A DNA stretch of 64,000 nt from assembly GCA_049487715.1 (NCBI GenBank), contig CP150562.1, forward strand, positions 124,001 to 188,000, read 5' to 3'. The first letter of the stretch is position 1, and the number at the start of each line of letters is the position of its first letter. This document shows, piece by piece, positions 17,966 through 29,100 of the stretch. A program made the position numbers and the translations under genes. Origin of the DNA: Pycnococcus provasolii (taxonomy: Eukaryota > Chlorophyta > Pseudoscourfieldiophyceae > Pseudoscourfieldiales). The notes under the pieces are model-generated. The model made no database searches. It was not told the DNA's origin and saw only the letters and a program-made list of their open reading frames with translations.

Positions 17966-19699
17966 ATGCACGACGACGAAGGCTTGGACGACGTGGACGC
18001 CGGCGACGTCGAGCTCGTCGCGCTCACGGGTGACCCTAACCCGACCGCACTTGGACAGGCTGCTCCTCAAAATAAGTCGTCGGAGCTCGCGCTCGTGCGC
18101 GCGCGCTTGTTCGCACGCGACAACGTCGGGTACTTAGCTACGTACTTCACCGTTGGGCTCGTGTACGGAGGTCTGCCCGCGACACTCTACGGCGTATTCA
18201 ACGGCGTGCTCAACGTGCAGGGCTACGAATACCAAGGCGTCAAGGCGCTCGTCACGCTGCCGTGGAGTTTCAAGGTGTTTCTGGGTGCCATGAACGACGT
18301 CGCGCCGCTCGCGGGAGGGTACCGTCGACGGCCGTACATGTCAATTGGGTGGGCACTTTGTGCCCTAACGCTCGTGCTCCTCGCCTTCCTCGGACTGCCC
18401 GAGCCCTACTTCTGCAGGGACCACGACGGATCGTACATCGTCGAGTGCACGGAGAAAACGGCGTACCACAGCATAGCGTGTCCCAACCAACGCAGCGATG
18501 GAACGCAAGCCGAACCGTGCAACGCCAGAGCACCCGACAGCGCAGGGACCATCTCCAGCCTCATGGCGCTCGCGGCATTTGGGTACATGGTTGCTGACGT
18601 CGCGGCGGACGGCTTGACTGTCACTCTCGCGCAAACTGAAACGCAAACAATACGCGGGTACACCCAAACGACAGCCTACCTGACAAGGTCCGTCGGCATG
18701 GCGACCTCCGTCGCCATTGTCGGCCTCTGCATGAATGGGAAAATCTACAATGGAACGTTCGCATGGAGTCTGTCATTCAGCTCCATCTGCATGATTTTCG
18801 CCTTCGCCGCGGTGGCGATGGTGCCCCTCACGTGGAAGTTTGTTCGTGAGGATCCCGTGCCACAATCGCAGCGCGCAAAACTTGGGCCTTACGCGAAGAG
18901 CGCGTGGCAGCTGATGAACGCACGTCACTTTGCTGCCGTCTGCGCCTTTTCCATCCTCTACTCCACTGTTCGATCCGTCGAGTCGCCCGCCACCGTGCTC
19001 GTCACGAGATATTGGGCTGGGGTCCACAACCTCCAGCAAAAGACGGCGAGCTTGGCGGGCCAGCTCATGTTTGCCTTGGGCTTGGCTCTGGTGCGAAGGT
19101 ACCTGCTGAATCACTCGTGGAGACACCTGCTGATTGTCACGACGGTGATTCTCATCTTCGTCGACGCCATCTTCGTCTTCTGCACCGTGTTTGACGTAAT
19201 TCGCAACCAGTACTTCTTCCTGTGCGACGTGCTTCTGGAGCTTCCCACCGCCGTGGAGTTTCTGGTGACGACGTACTACGTCGTGGAGGCTGCTGACGCT
19301 CACAATGGAGGGATGGTGTATGGATTGCTCACGACTGCTCACAACATTGGCCTAAGCCTTGCACCGGTGATTGCGAATCAGATCTTTGGCCTTTTCCCCA
19401 TGAACCTCAGCGATTCAGCCAACTTCATCGAGGACTCGACACGATTTAGGAAGGTGGTGGCGGGCAGCTACATCATCGCGTACCTTTTTTCTGTCATCGC
19501 GTGGGCGATACTGCCCCTGTTGCCCAACCAGAAGGATCAAGCTCAAGCGAGAAAGCGCACATGGGGAACGAGCCGCTCACTTGCCATCGCCGTGACGGCA
19601 TCTCTCGTCCTCTGCTTCATTTACTCCGTCAGCACTCTCCTTTTAACTGTCTTCCCTGCAACCGCGTGCCTGAAATTTGTCGGAGGTCCAGGTTGCTAG
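17966..19699 (+). CDS. BT1/folate-biopterin-family transporter
   Basis: Encodes 577 residues from ATG 17966; the frame is open upstream but has no ATG there. About 12 hydrophobic helices are visible. The family signature occurs as VKALVTLPWSFKVFLGAMND followed by GYRRRPYMSIGW, matching the BT1 branch of the major facilitator superfamily, whose members carry folates, pterins or related solutes in algae, plants, trypanosomatids and oomycetes. A Cys-containing extracellular loop (~145-190) carries probable disulfides. Substrate and membrane are not predictable here; no plastid transit peptide is obvious. Three TGTAA signals lie within 60 bp after the stop. Confidence 0.85.
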   Translation: MHDDEGLDDVDAGDVELVALTGDPNPTALGQAAPQNKSSELALVRARLFARDNVGYLATYFTVGLVYGGLPATLYGVFNGVLNVQGYEYQGVKALVTLPWSFKVFLGAMNDVAPLAGGYRRRPYMSIGWALCALTLVLLAFLGLPEPYFCRDHDGSYIVECTEKTAYHSIACPNQRSDGTQAEPCNARAPDSAGTISSLMALAAFGYMVADVAADGLTVTLAQTETQTIRGYTQTTAYLTRSVGMATSVAIVGLCMNGKIYNGTFAWSLSFSSICMIFAFAAVAMVPLTWKFVREDPVPQSQRAKLGPYAKSAWQLMNARHFAAVCAFSILYSTVRSVESPATVLVTRYWAGVHNLQQKTASLAGQLMFALGLALVRRYLLNHSWRHLLIVTTVILIFVDAIFVFCTVFDVIRNQYFFLCDVLLELPTAVEFLVTTYYVVEAADAHNGGMVYGLLTTAHNIGLSLAPVIANQIFGLFPMNLSDSANFIEDSTRFRKVVAGSYIIAYLFSVIAWAILPLLPNQKDQAQARKRTWGTSRSLAIAVTASLVLCFIYSVSTLLLTVFPATACLKFVGGPGC

Positions 19700-19784
19700 A
19701 TCAGAAACGGGGCGAAATGTACCACACACTTGTAAGTTGTAAATTGTAAAGCCTAATGCACAATGGCATTTGTTCATTGCCGTT

Positions 19785-19862
19785 CCACCCACACGCTAAC
19801 ACAACAGAACCTTCATGAGGTGCCCACCCACACGCTAACACAACAGAACCTTCATGAGGTGC
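19785..19862 (+). repeat. 39-bp tandem duplication
   Basis: Two exact 39-bp units beginning CCACCCACACGCTAACACAA in the spacer between the BT1 transporter and Prp18 genes. The rest of 19700-20238 shows no gene. Confidence 0.9.
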
Positions 19863-20238
19863 AGACAAACCTGGAGAAGGCGAAGGAGACATGATCAAGG
19901 TGTTCGCCGCCCCGCACGCGACATGCGTTGGATGAGACATCCTCCTCACTCAACACGCGAGAGAGAGAGGGCAACAAGCGAGCGAGAGTTTGCGGCCGCC
20001 GAGGTTCGGCAAGTCCTTATTAAGCCGGGCAAGGCCAAGGGGGAAGCTAGACTAAGGTAACGCCTCGCATTCGGGGTATGTAGGCGGAAAAACAGTTCGC
20101 ATTCGCATTCATTCGGGGTTTATGGGTCTCGCATTATTTCGGGGTTTGGATTCGTGTTATATTTTTTTGTGTGTCGCCGCCTCGCCATCTCTCCGCCGCC
20201 GTCGCCTCGTCGTCTTGTCGTCGACAGTACGGCTATTC

Positions 20239-21510
20239 ATGTCGTCTTTGCAGGCGCTCTTGAGTCAAAAGAGGAAGCAGAAGGAACACGCATATGCCAC
20301 TTCGAACAACGACGGTGTCGATGAGGCTGCCTTGGGTGGTTCTGTGGTGAATAAAAAACCCAAGAAGTACATGTCCCGAGCGGCCCTTTTGAAGCTGGAA
20401 GAAGAACAACAGCAACTTGCTCTTCGAGACTCTGCGGGCACTCTGCTGGGTTCTGATGCCGATGCTGCTAATGCTAACAATGCAGCGTCCTTGATTTCAG
20501 GCGACGAGGGCAGGGGCGGCTCTGGGGCGGCTGGCGCTGCACGCACCAAAGGCAGGATCGATGCAGGCGAACACGCTTCCGCCTCTGCGCGGGAAGATGG
20601 CAAGGATCATGCCGATAACCAAGGCACGATGTCGCTAGGCGAGGTCATCAGGCGTCTACGCCGTCTTGGACAACCAGCGACGCTCTTTGGAGAAAACCTC
20701 GACGACCGAATCAAACGACTCGAGGTCGCACAAGAAAATATCAAGTACGACGACGAGGCGCTCGGCGGACAGCAAATCAACGTCCAGCAGCTCATCGAAC
20801 GTGAGGAGGAGGAGGCGAGGAGGAGAGAGGAAATGGAACGCATTGCCAAGGCGGATGGTGACGCAAAGGCGGCAAGAGAAAAATTGCAGCAGCAACAACA
20901 CGGGAGAAGCAACGCCGGTGCCGGCGCCGGCGCCGCAACTTCTGAGGAGGGTGAACCCAAGACAGAGGAAGATCGACTCGCGGCGGCTTTCGCACAGGCG
21001 GCGAAGGCTGCCGCTGCGATTGCCGAGGAGGAGACGAAGGCGCCGGAGGAAAAGTTGCTCAGCTGGCTGCGACGCAAGCTCGCGGAATGGGAGGCGGACC
21101 TTGAGGCGAGGTCAGAGCAGGACAAGGCGACCATGGACGGCAAACAGGCGACCATGCAGCTGAAGCAGTCCAAAATTGCGTTCGCGCCGCTGTTTGAAAA
21201 GCTTGAGACTCGAACGCTCGACGACGACCTCGTGCGCGGCTTCTCGCAAATGATGAGCCACATGAAAGCGGGCAACTACATGGCGGCATCTGACATGTAC
21301 GTGAAAGTGGCGATTGGAAATGCGGCGTGGCCCATCGGCGTAACCTCCGTGGGAATTCACGAGCGCAAGTCGCGCGAACGCATCGGCAGTCAGAGTAGCG
21401 CGCACATCATGAACGACGAGGCGTCGCGCAAGTTTCTGCAGGCGATGAAGCGCATGATCACGTGGATGGAGGCTTCGGAGAAAGCCTTGGCGAAAGCCGC
21501 ACGGCGATAA
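20239..21510 (+). CDS. PRP18: Pre-mRNA splicing factor Prp18
   Basis: Encodes 423 residues from ATG 20239 (MSSLQALLSQKRK). An earlier ATG at 20122 would add an unconserved basic leader. The N-half holds the Prp4/Prp18 motif (LGEVIRRLRRLGQPATLFGE); the middle is Glu/Ala-rich coiled coil. The C-terminal Prp18 domain is well conserved (YMAASDMYVKVAIGNAAWPI, then SVGIHERKSRERI and a MNDEASRKFLQAMKR helix). Prp18 joins U5 snRNP and supports 3' splice-site choice in the second splicing step. The gene itself has no intron. TGTAA lies about 7 bp after the stop. Confidence 0.95.
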   Translation: MSSLQALLSQKRKQKEHAYATSNNDGVDEAALGGSVVNKKPKKYMSRAALLKLEEEQQQLALRDSAGTLLGSDADAANANNAASLISGDEGRGGSGAAGAARTKGRIDAGEHASASAREDGKDHADNQGTMSLGEVIRRLRRLGQPATLFGENLDDRIKRLEVAQENIKYDDEALGGQQINVQQLIEREEEEARRREEMERIAKADGDAKAAREKLQQQQHGRSNAGAGAGAATSEEGEPKTEEDRLAAAFAQAAKAAAAIAEEETKAPEEKLLSWLRRKLAEWEADLEARSEQDKATMDGKQATMQLKQSKIAFAPLFEKLETRTLDDDLVRGFSQMMSHMKAGNYMAASDMYVKVAIGNAAWPIGVTSVGIHERKSRERIGSQSSAHIMNDEASRKFLQAMKRMITWMEASEKALAKAARR

Positions 21511-21750
21511 TAATTGTAAAAACAAAATGGCAAATAAGTACCACCTCGCAGGACCACATCCTAAGGCGTGCAAGACGGCATGGGCGCATGGGCGCATGGT
21601 GGATCCATCATCCCTCTTCTCCGAAAAGCGAGGGGGAGGGGCGTTTGTTTGGGAAACCTTTGCGCACACATTTTTTTTATATTTTTATATATATTTTTTA
21701 AGGCTGGCATTCGCGTTCGCGTTCGCGTGATTTTTCTTTACCCTTGCCAA

Positions 21751-22941
21751 ATGCCTCCTCCTTCGTCTTCTTCATGGCCGCTTCTCCTCCTCGCGTGCTC
21801 ACTTTTTCTTAAGTTTGCTCATGCCGACGTCGACTTCCCCAACTTTCAGTCCACGCTCGGACTGCGCATGACGGGATCCGCGAACCGAACGACGGATATT
21901 CTTAGACTCACGCCGAGTCGAAGAGGTGTCGCGGGATGCGCGTGGTACGCAGTTAAGCAGCAGGTTGCGGGCGGATTCGTCGGCGACTTTTCCGTACGTA
22001 TCGCAAACGAACCGGACCAGAGCGAGCCCGGGCCGTGCAGACACGTAAGCCACCAGTCGGAACACTGCGTGCGCGGAGCGGGGGACGGGCTTGCCTTCGT
22101 AGTGCAGAACGCCGACGAACACGCGCTAGGAGGAGGGGGCGGCGAGCTCGGCATTGGCGGAATCGCAAACGGAGTTGCGGTGGAGCTCGACACGTGGTAC
22201 GATGCTGAGCTCGAGGACGGGTACGGACGTCACGCCGCGGTGCTCACGGGTGGGCGCGGTATCATGACCACGCACCACGGGTCAGCAATCGGAACGACCA
22301 CGGATGTGCCCACGTTCAACGACGGCACGTGGCACGACGTGCGCGTGACGTACGACGCAGAATTTCGCGCCGACGCCGTCGCGCACAAGAGTTTTCGTGC
22401 GTCGCCGCACCTCGTCGCGCTCATGGCTGGCATGCCCACCGCTGAAGTCTCGACGCCAGTCGCGAAAGACCGTGCCGAGCTCTTTGTGGAAACGTCAGGT
22501 TCCGGGCTGCCGGGAAGGGACAGGCACCCGCTCGGCACGCTCGCGCTGTACGTCGACGACATGGCGGATGCTGTGCTGACGGTGCCTGTGAACCTGGGAG
22601 AGCACCTGCACCTCGACCACGGTCGCGCTTGGATTGGATTTTGCGCGGCGACGGGTGCGGCGTTCGCGAACCACGACATTCAGAGGTTTCGCTTCTCGGA
22701 GGGTCGAAGCCGTTCGTTCGAGACGACGAGTCGAGCAGGCACGTTCCTCAGAAGCGACCTCGACGTGGAGGCGCGGTCGGGCACGCCGATGGAGCTCGAC
22801 CCGGACTTTGTGCGCGCGCAGAACTCGAAGTTCAACACCGACTTCACGTACGAGTTGTCGTCGATCGACAACGACGAGACGCACGGCGGGCCTGACGACA
22901 CGCGCAGCGTCGCGGGTGAGCCCAATCACGGCGCCGTGTAG
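21751..22941 (+). CDS. L-type (legume-like) lectin-domain secreted protein
   Basis: Encodes 396 residues from ATG 21751. The signal peptide is SSSWPLLLLACSLFLKFAHA. The lectin-like beta-sandwich spans residues ~27-325 with GDGLAFVVQN, the GGELGIGGIANGVAVELDT signature, and downstream D..H residues that fit the Ca/Mn site (ExD...D...H), while the usual Asn is replaced by Asp. A C-terminal tail of ~70 residues is acidic. It has no membrane helix or KDEL, so export or wall association is more likely than ER cargo-receptor function. Cargo-receptor L-type lectins (ERGIC-53) are less similar. Ends with TGTAA 14 bp after the stop. Confidence 0.85.
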   Translation: MPPPSSSSWPLLLLACSLFLKFAHADVDFPNFQSTLGLRMTGSANRTTDILRLTPSRRGVAGCAWYAVKQQVAGGFVGDFSVRIANEPDQSEPGPCRHVSHQSEHCVRGAGDGLAFVVQNADEHALGGGGGELGIGGIANGVAVELDTWYDAELEDGYGRHAAVLTGGRGIMTTHHGSAIGTTTDVPTFNDGTWHDVRVTYDAEFRADAVAHKSFRASPHLVALMAGMPTAEVSTPVAKDRAELFVETSGSGLPGRDRHPLGTLALYVDDMADAVLTVPVNLGEHLHLDHGRAWIGFCAATGAAFANHDIQRFRFSEGRSRSFETTSRAGTFLRSDLDVEARSGTPMELDPDFVRAQNSKFNTDFTYELSSIDNDETHGGPDDTRSVAGEPNHGAV

Positions 22942-23056
22942 TTGTATTGCATTTGTAACATAGACTACGCTGTATGTGTACCGCCCCACCACCACCGAAT
23001 ATTCACTGTCCGTCCGTCCTTTGTTACACTGCAAATTACGGTAACGTGGACTCTTT

Positions 23057-23097
<41 letters not shown>

Positions 23098-23477
23098 ATA
23101 CCTAGACTCGTGCCTTGCCTTGTCATCGCTCCACGTCGGTCAAGTGGCGTCACAGATCTTCTCTCACCCTGGAAAGGTCCGTCGCGCTCACTAGAACTAT
23201 CGTAACGAGTCCCTCACTGTGCTGTGCCGTGTGTATTCATAGTAGGTATATGGAGTTGTTGGGTGGGACTGTAATTTATTTTATTTTAGGAAACATTTTG
23301 AAACACGCCGCAGCGCCCGCATGCACCCAAAGCCATCCATGCATGGTTGTGTTTGCCAGTTGGGAAGCATGGTAAACTTTACAGTACTTTCCGAATCCAT
23401 CCGCCAGGGGGGGGCAACCTCGCCGCCGATCATCCGCGATCGTCCTCCATCCCGGTGACTCGGTGGAGGACCATATC
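22942..23477 (+). repeat. Spacer with CCG trinucleotide run
   Basis: No gene is seen in this 536-bp spacer. A (CCG)n run of about 13 units occupies 23058-23097; the remainder is ordinary, with a G run (GGGGGGGG) at 23407-23414 near the next start. Confidence 0.7.
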
Positions 23478-25334
23478 ATGTCCGTCGTCGGCGCCATAGT
23501 ACTCGCAATCTGCATAGTCACGCTTCTGGCACTCGCGCAGGCTGACAACGACGTCGTGCATCCTGGCCGGCCAGTGAATTCGGTTCATTCCGGTGGCAAT
23601 GCCGGCGCTTTGTCGCCGTACTTGCGCCTCCAAAAGTGGATCGCCTCCAACGCACACATCAGCAAGAACTTACAAGTCATCGTTGGCACGGCGCCGAATA
23701 ACACAAACAAATATCCACACATTCCACTCGACGGACGGCGATCCTTTGGGGTGTTCGCATCGTCGAAGAGGCCGCCGAGGAAAGGCGAGGCGTACGCGCG
23801 CGTGCCCTGGTCGCTCACCGTGTGCGCGAGCGAAAGGCACAGCGCGGAGGCACGTGCGCCCAACTCGACCATGGCGGCCATTCTGAGAAACTTGCGAGGA
23901 GCCATCGCCAAAAGCCACTCCGAACGAAACGGAGGTAAACACAGTGCCGCTGCCGTCAACTGGACGCCTTACGAGGTTGCGTTCGGTTCGCTTCAAATGC
24001 TCGCGCTGCGGTACGGTGAGTGGTGGGAGCACACCACCGAAACGGTACCTGGGTGGACGGAGCTCGGCGAGTACGTCGCGTTGACAGCTATCTCGGACGA
24101 AGATACGTCTGCAAACACCACCGACCTGCTCGTGCCAGGCATGGACGTGCCACTGCTCTGGGACACGTCGCCATTCGACGCACTCACGAGCGCCGGTGTC
24201 GGCCAGCGCTTGCGCCAGGAGAGCTTGCGGCACCAGGTGACGGCGCTGCGTCTGCGCAAGCTGCTCCTGCATCACGGCGCGCTGCCGCACGAAGGTGTGC
24301 ACGGCTCGGTGAGTGCGTGGCTGTGGGCGTACGCAACGTGGCGTAGCCGCACAGTGTACGTTCCAAAGGTGGGTTCGTGCTTCGTGCCCATTCTCGGCGA
24401 CTTTGTCAACGACGCGCTGGCTGAGGATTCGAGTCGAGGTGGCGGTGGTGGTGCTCCTTCCGCTGGCGGCGATGGCGATCCTGAGGAGGAGAGTTTCGTG
24501 GAAATGGATGCCATGGCGCAGATGGCGGTGTCTTATGCGAGGCGCACGTACTCCGCGCGTGAGGAGATTGACGGCCGCACTGCGGCGGCGGCAACGACCG
24601 AGGATGCTCTATTCCACGGCGGATACTTACCCTCTGAGCGTGACGGCGACTGCGCTCCGGTGCGCATGTCGGCTAGTAGCGATCGCGAAAAATCGGCTTT
24701 GCGTGCTCGTGGCATGCCCACGGAGCGAACCTGGTGTCTTCCTGGCAGGGCGCATGTGGCACGGCGAACGCTTCGAGAGGTTACGAGCTTCGCATCCGCA
24801 CTAGCGTCAGCTTCGCATGCGGCGCCTCCCCCAACGGACGATGGCCTGAGCGTGCCGGGCGTGCACGCGCCATGCTCCTCAACCCGCAGCGCGGCTTGCT
24901 TGGAGCATGGGGGCAAGGCGCGCGACATTCTCTTTGCAGCGCTGCTCACGGGTGGTGGAGGTAAGAATGCCACCGAGCTTACGACGCTGGAGGAGCAGAG
25001 AAAGGATGCGCTTAATGCGTGGTGGGCGTCACAATTGCAGGTTGGCCAATCCATCAACCGAAGGGCGGAGCGCACGATGCGGCGCGCCCTGCTCGTGATA
25101 CGCTACGAACGCCGTTGCGAGGAGGTGCGCACATTGTTGGCCGCGGCGGTTGAGAAGGTACGCGTGATTGGCGACTTGACGGTGGACGCGGTAACTGGTG
25201 CGTGGTCGTCGAACATGATACAAAAGCAAGATGCGCAGGACGGCAATCCTGCCGCCACCACGTCATCAGACAACGAACAGCACTCTGCAACAACCGTGGA
25301 GACGGTGCCATCGTCGGATCGCGACGAGCTGTAA
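23478..25334 (+). CDS. SET-domain-like protein with signal sequence and RDEL end
   Basis: Encodes 618 residues from ATG 23478. Residues 1-25 form a signal peptide or anchor (MSVVGAIVLAICIVTLLALA). The middle resembles the split SET domain of the Rubisco/cytochrome methyltransferase group: WAYATWRSRTVYVP, SCFVPILGDFVNDA in the place of the family's PxxDxxNH, then TYSAREEI and ALFHGGYLP. The His of the canonical NH is absent, so activity is uncertain. The C-terminal helical part resembles the substrate-binding domain. The last four residues are RDEL, a known variant of the KDEL/HDEL ER-retention signal. Several NxT/NxS sites fit a lumenal protein. Only 18 bp separate it from the converging HIT gene. 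Confidence 0.7.
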   Translation: MSVVGAIVLAICIVTLLALAQADNDVVHPGRPVNSVHSGGNAGALSPYLRLQKWIASNAHISKNLQVIVGTAPNNTNKYPHIPLDGRRSFGVFASSKRPPRKGEAYARVPWSLTVCASERHSAEARAPNSTMAAILRNLRGAIAKSHSERNGGKHSAAAVNWTPYEVAFGSLQMLALRYGEWWEHTTETVPGWTELGEYVALTAISDEDTSANTTDLLVPGMDVPLLWDTSPFDALTSAGVGQRLRQESLRHQVTALRLRKLLLHHGALPHEGVHGSVSAWLWAYATWRSRTVYVPKVGSCFVPILGDFVNDALAEDSSRGGGGGAPSAGGDGDPEEESFVEMDAMAQMAVSYARRTYSAREEIDGRTAAAATTEDALFHGGYLPSERDGDCAPVRMSASSDREKSALRARGMPTERTWCLPGRAHVARRTLREVTSFASALASASHAAPPPTDDGLSVPGVHAPCSSTRSAACLEHGGKARDILFAALLTGGGGKNATELTTLEEQRKDALNAWWASQLQVGQSINRRAERTMRRALLVIRYERRCEEVRTLLAAAVEKVRVIGDLTVDAVTGAWSSNMIQKQDAQDGNPAATTSSDNEQHSATTVETVPSSDRDEL

Positions 25335-25352
25335 AACATACATACATGACGA

Positions 25353-25883
25353 TTACAAGTGTGATTCGTCAGACGCCTTGAGCGCGTCAGCAATCAAGGC
25401 GGCGGTGTTCACGCCGTCTTCTGGCGCGAGTTGCTTTGTACCAGCAGCTGCTGCGTCAGCATTCTTGTGGTTCCGTTGTATGCGAATGAGTTTGTCGTTA
25501 GCAAATCGCGGTATGATGTGAACGTGCGGGTGGAACACCTCCTGACCCCCCGCGGCAAGATTGTTTTGGAGAATCGTAATTCCTTCAGCCTTTGTGACTT
25601 TTTGAACAGCTCGTGCGACTCTAGGCAGTTCTTTCATCCAGAGCATGCACTGCTCGTCCGTGATGTCCATGATGACAGCCGCACTTTCGCTAGCGTTATG
25701 AAATTTCGGAATGAGAAGCGTGTGTCCGTGCGCGACGGGGTTGATGTCGAGGAACGCGAGACAGTGCGCCGTTTCGAGCACTTTGTAGCAGGGCAGATCT
25801 CCACGTATGATACACGCGAAGACGTTCGACGGGTCGTAAGCAAGGTACCTAGATGCATGAGGTGCAGAAGAAGATGAAGTCAT
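25353..25883 (-). CDS. HIT-family nucleotide hydrolase
   Basis: Encodes 176 residues from ATG 25883. The HIT fold shows FACIIRGDLPCYKV, FLDINPVAHGHTLLIP and the catalytic triad motif HPHVHIIPRF, with a typical QNNLAAGGQEVFH loop. HIT hydrolases split nucleoside phosphoramidates or dinucleotides. Residues after ~130 form a short C-terminal extension. No transit peptide is obvious. The family is certain, the exact substrate is not. It is divergent from the SWIP gene, with 252 bp between starts, and that interval holds the CCCTAA tract. Confidence 0.92.
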   Translation of the reverse strand: MTSSSSAPHASRYLAYDPSNVFACIIRGDLPCYKVLETAHCLAFLDINPVAHGHTLLIPKFHNASESAAVIMDITDEQCMLWMKELPRVARAVQKVTKAEGITILQNNLAAGGQEVFHPHVHIIPRFANDKLIRIQRNHKNADAAAAGTKQLAPEDGVNTAALIADALKASDESHL

Positions 25884-26032
25884 AACGTTATTCAGGTGTC
25901 GTCGTCGCTGTCGTTGTGCAACTGGGTATGGCGTCTTATGAATACAGTTATGGGTAAGATGACGATGACCGACGGACATGCGAGTGCGATGGCGATTGCG
26001 AATTCGGCGAATGCGGGTACTGGACTTCCCCT

Positions 26033-26054
26033 CCTAACCCTAACCCTAACCCTT
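26033..26054 (-). promoter_or_regulatory. CCCTAA tract between HIT and SWIP genes
   Basis: Four CCCTAA units. The tract ends 82 bp before the SWIP start and lies 150 bp upstream of the HIT start, so it could serve either promoter. Confidence 0.45.
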
Positions 26055-26135
26055 TCGGGGCTCTGCTCTTGTTTTTTTTGGTCTTGTTTTTTTCAACCAA
26101 GGCTGACGTCAGTTACTCTTTGTTAGGGCGGAGCC

Positions 26136-29100
26136 ATGGCGGAGTCGTCGGATGCGCCTGATGCGGGTGACGCTGCCATGGCGTGCATGGAGACGCAAGA
26201 AGAGTTCCTGCAGTTCGTCGACTCGCAAACGCGCATTTCTCGCAAACTCTCGCGCGCGTTCTTCTCACCACCGGGAGCAGCAGCACCTTCAACTTCAGCC
26301 TTAGAAGAGTCTTCTCCCTCTTCTTCTTCTCCTGCATCGAGCCGTGAACCGTGCGCCTCCGCACTCGTGCCTCGCCTTGGAATCTTCAACACGAATTTCA
26401 AACCCGCAATCAGATTTCACGCGCAACCGCAAGAAGCGGCGTTCCAGGTCCTGCAAGCCACGCCGCTCGACGTCGCGGAACCGAACGCGCCTGACGAAAA
26501 TAACTTGCCCGTTGGACTCGCAAAGCTTGCAAACTCAGGAAACGCGCCATTCGACAAGCTTGCACGAGCGCTCGTGCACCTGGCAACTTCCGCAAAGGCG
26601 CTGAAGAAGCGCACTGTGGAGAGGGCCGCTTGCCACGCTCACGAGTATCGAGGCGGCGACGGAGACGCGAGCCGCTTCCGCAAGATCAAAGCAGGCGTCG
26701 TCGTCCGACGTCGAGGACGCAGAGTCCGCGTTCCTAGGGGCAAGGGCGCTCGAGGCAGCGGTGGCTCTCGAGGCTAGCCACGCGGGAGCCGCGGCACTCG
26801 CGACAAATCTCGCCGAGCAGCTAGCCGCACTGTACGGGCCAAAGTGCGCGCGTGCGTACGCCGCACTCGCCAAGGCGCCGCTGTACGCTACGTTCGAGGC
26901 GCTCGGCGAGGCTATCCTCGCGCTCGCGGAGATTGACGCGACGTGTGGCGCATGTCCATCGGCATCCTCAAGCCTTGCAAGCCTGGAACGCGCTCTCGAG
27001 CACGATGGAGTTCAGGACGACGCGCCGCGCGCGTTCGTGCGGAGCAAGGCACATGCACTCGATGCCACGGCGGCGCGCTGTCGAGCATCTCTCGCAGACA
27101 CCGCAAAGCGGCTCGTCGACAGCCGTGCGAATGTGATGACAGAGCGGCTCGGGGAGTACGTCACCCTGCAGCTGACTGCATTGCTCGAGCGCGTAGGTAC
27201 CGCGGGCGAGCACCCGGCTGATGCTCGCCTCGTCGTGGCGACGCTGGCGCTCGCCGCCCAGCACGCATGGGTGGCATGCGTCGGATTGACTTCGTCGAAG
27301 CGCTCGGCGTATGCAGGCGCTAAGCTAAATCGCCTCGCTTGGGAGCTTGTCGCAAGGATTCCCGTTGCGCACATAGCGCGTGGTGTCTGCGTGGAGACGG
27401 CAGTGTGCTTTGCCGGCTGGCATCCGCCAGGTGCGCCTCTCGCGCATCCCAAAGCCGGATCCGCGCTGCCACCACACCCTGTGCTCGACCAGGCTGGGTA
27501 CAAAAAGCGCCTCGTTGCGTGGCTCGAGGCACCAGCCGCGGAGCGAAGGCTGCGTCATGCTCTCAGCTCTCTAGGCTTGCACCTGAGTCGGCAGGGTGGG
27601 CATGGCTCCGATACGGTACCCGCAGGCGGCAGCTCCGCGGCAGCTCTCGCCGGTGCGCGCGACGACGCGTCAGCGTCGTCGCGGGCACTCATCGGCTCTG
27701 CGCTGAACGCGCTTTTGGGCGTGTGCCAGTGCGCTGCCAAGGCGCAGGCTGCAAGTGCGGTGCTCGTGCGCGCGCACGAGCTGAGCGGGGCAGCGATGCC
27801 AAAGGCGCGTGCACGCCTTCTCGTGCACTCTGCGGCGATTGTTGGCAGCGCATCGGACTACCTTACCGCGCGACAAGCGTCAGCCGCCGCGGCGCTACCG
27901 AATGTGTACGCCCTGGCGTTTGAGAGGCTTGCACGTTGGCTAGCCCCTGTTGCTCGGACACTCAAGTCGAAAGTGCGCGCATCGAGCGCAAGCGGGCGCT
28001 TCGACGCCGACGCCGCGGTCGATGCGGCAGCCGCCGCGCACTTCGCGCTCAACTGCGCGCAGGGTCCGCCCGTCGCAGTGCGTACTGCGGCATTGGCACT
28101 TGCTCTCGACTGCCTGTCCAACGCCGGGAGCCTGCCAACGGACGCACGCGCGTCGTGCCGCGAGGTGCTCCGCGTTGCGGTTGACGCCGCTGCGTTTGGT
28201 GAAACTGCATCGGTGATTGCCACATCCGCCTCCTGGTTTCGCACGCGTAGCCTGATGAAGATCGCGTGCGAAGATGCGCGTGAGGCAATTGGGCCGAGAG
28301 GCACGCTTGCCGCCTCCGCCTCGGCAAGATGGGGTCATGACGCCAGCTCGTACACTATGCTCGGCCTGCACACGGACAATGACGCGGGTGATGGCGACGG
28401 GGAGCTTGCAGTGCGCGTGGGTTATCATCGCGCGCATGAGGAGGCTTCGGCGATGATCATGCGTGACATTGCCGATCCGCTCGTGTCGCGAGCGGAGAAC
28501 GCCGTGCGACTAAGTGCACACCACAACGCCGGATCACACGTGTACAGTGTTGCAGATGCGGTTGCCGCCGTGACGTCGTCAACTTCAAGCGGCGGTGCAA
28601 AGGATAGGTGGCGTCGCGCTAGCGATGCAGGTCGCGCGTCAATGAGTGCTGCACACGTTCCGGCTTCGCCCTCGGCACTGCTCGGCACGCCACGGCTCAT
28701 CGGAAGTGCTTCCGTGGCGCTTACCACGCGCAGCCTTCCGCAGCCTCGTGGCGACGGAAGCCTCTGCTTGCGCCTCGGCGGCAACGTTGTAAGCCTGCGC
28801 AGCTACACGCACGATAAACTCTCAGATCGCTTCCACGCGCACGCGGCAGTCGCGCTGACTGACTGGCGAGCGTATGGCCGCATGGCACTGCTTGCGTCGC
28901 GGCGAGCGGGCCTCGACGCCGCGGTGCCCGACCTTCCGCCAACGGACCACGACCAGGGTCTCGACGTGCTTGAGGTTATGCGAAACGTGCACGTGTTCTG
29001 CGCGCGCTACGGCTATTCGCTGTCGGGCCAATGCTTCCTCGAGCGGCTGCCCGCGAGCGGGAAGTTTGAGCGCAAGCATGCTCACTGCATGAGCCCACGT

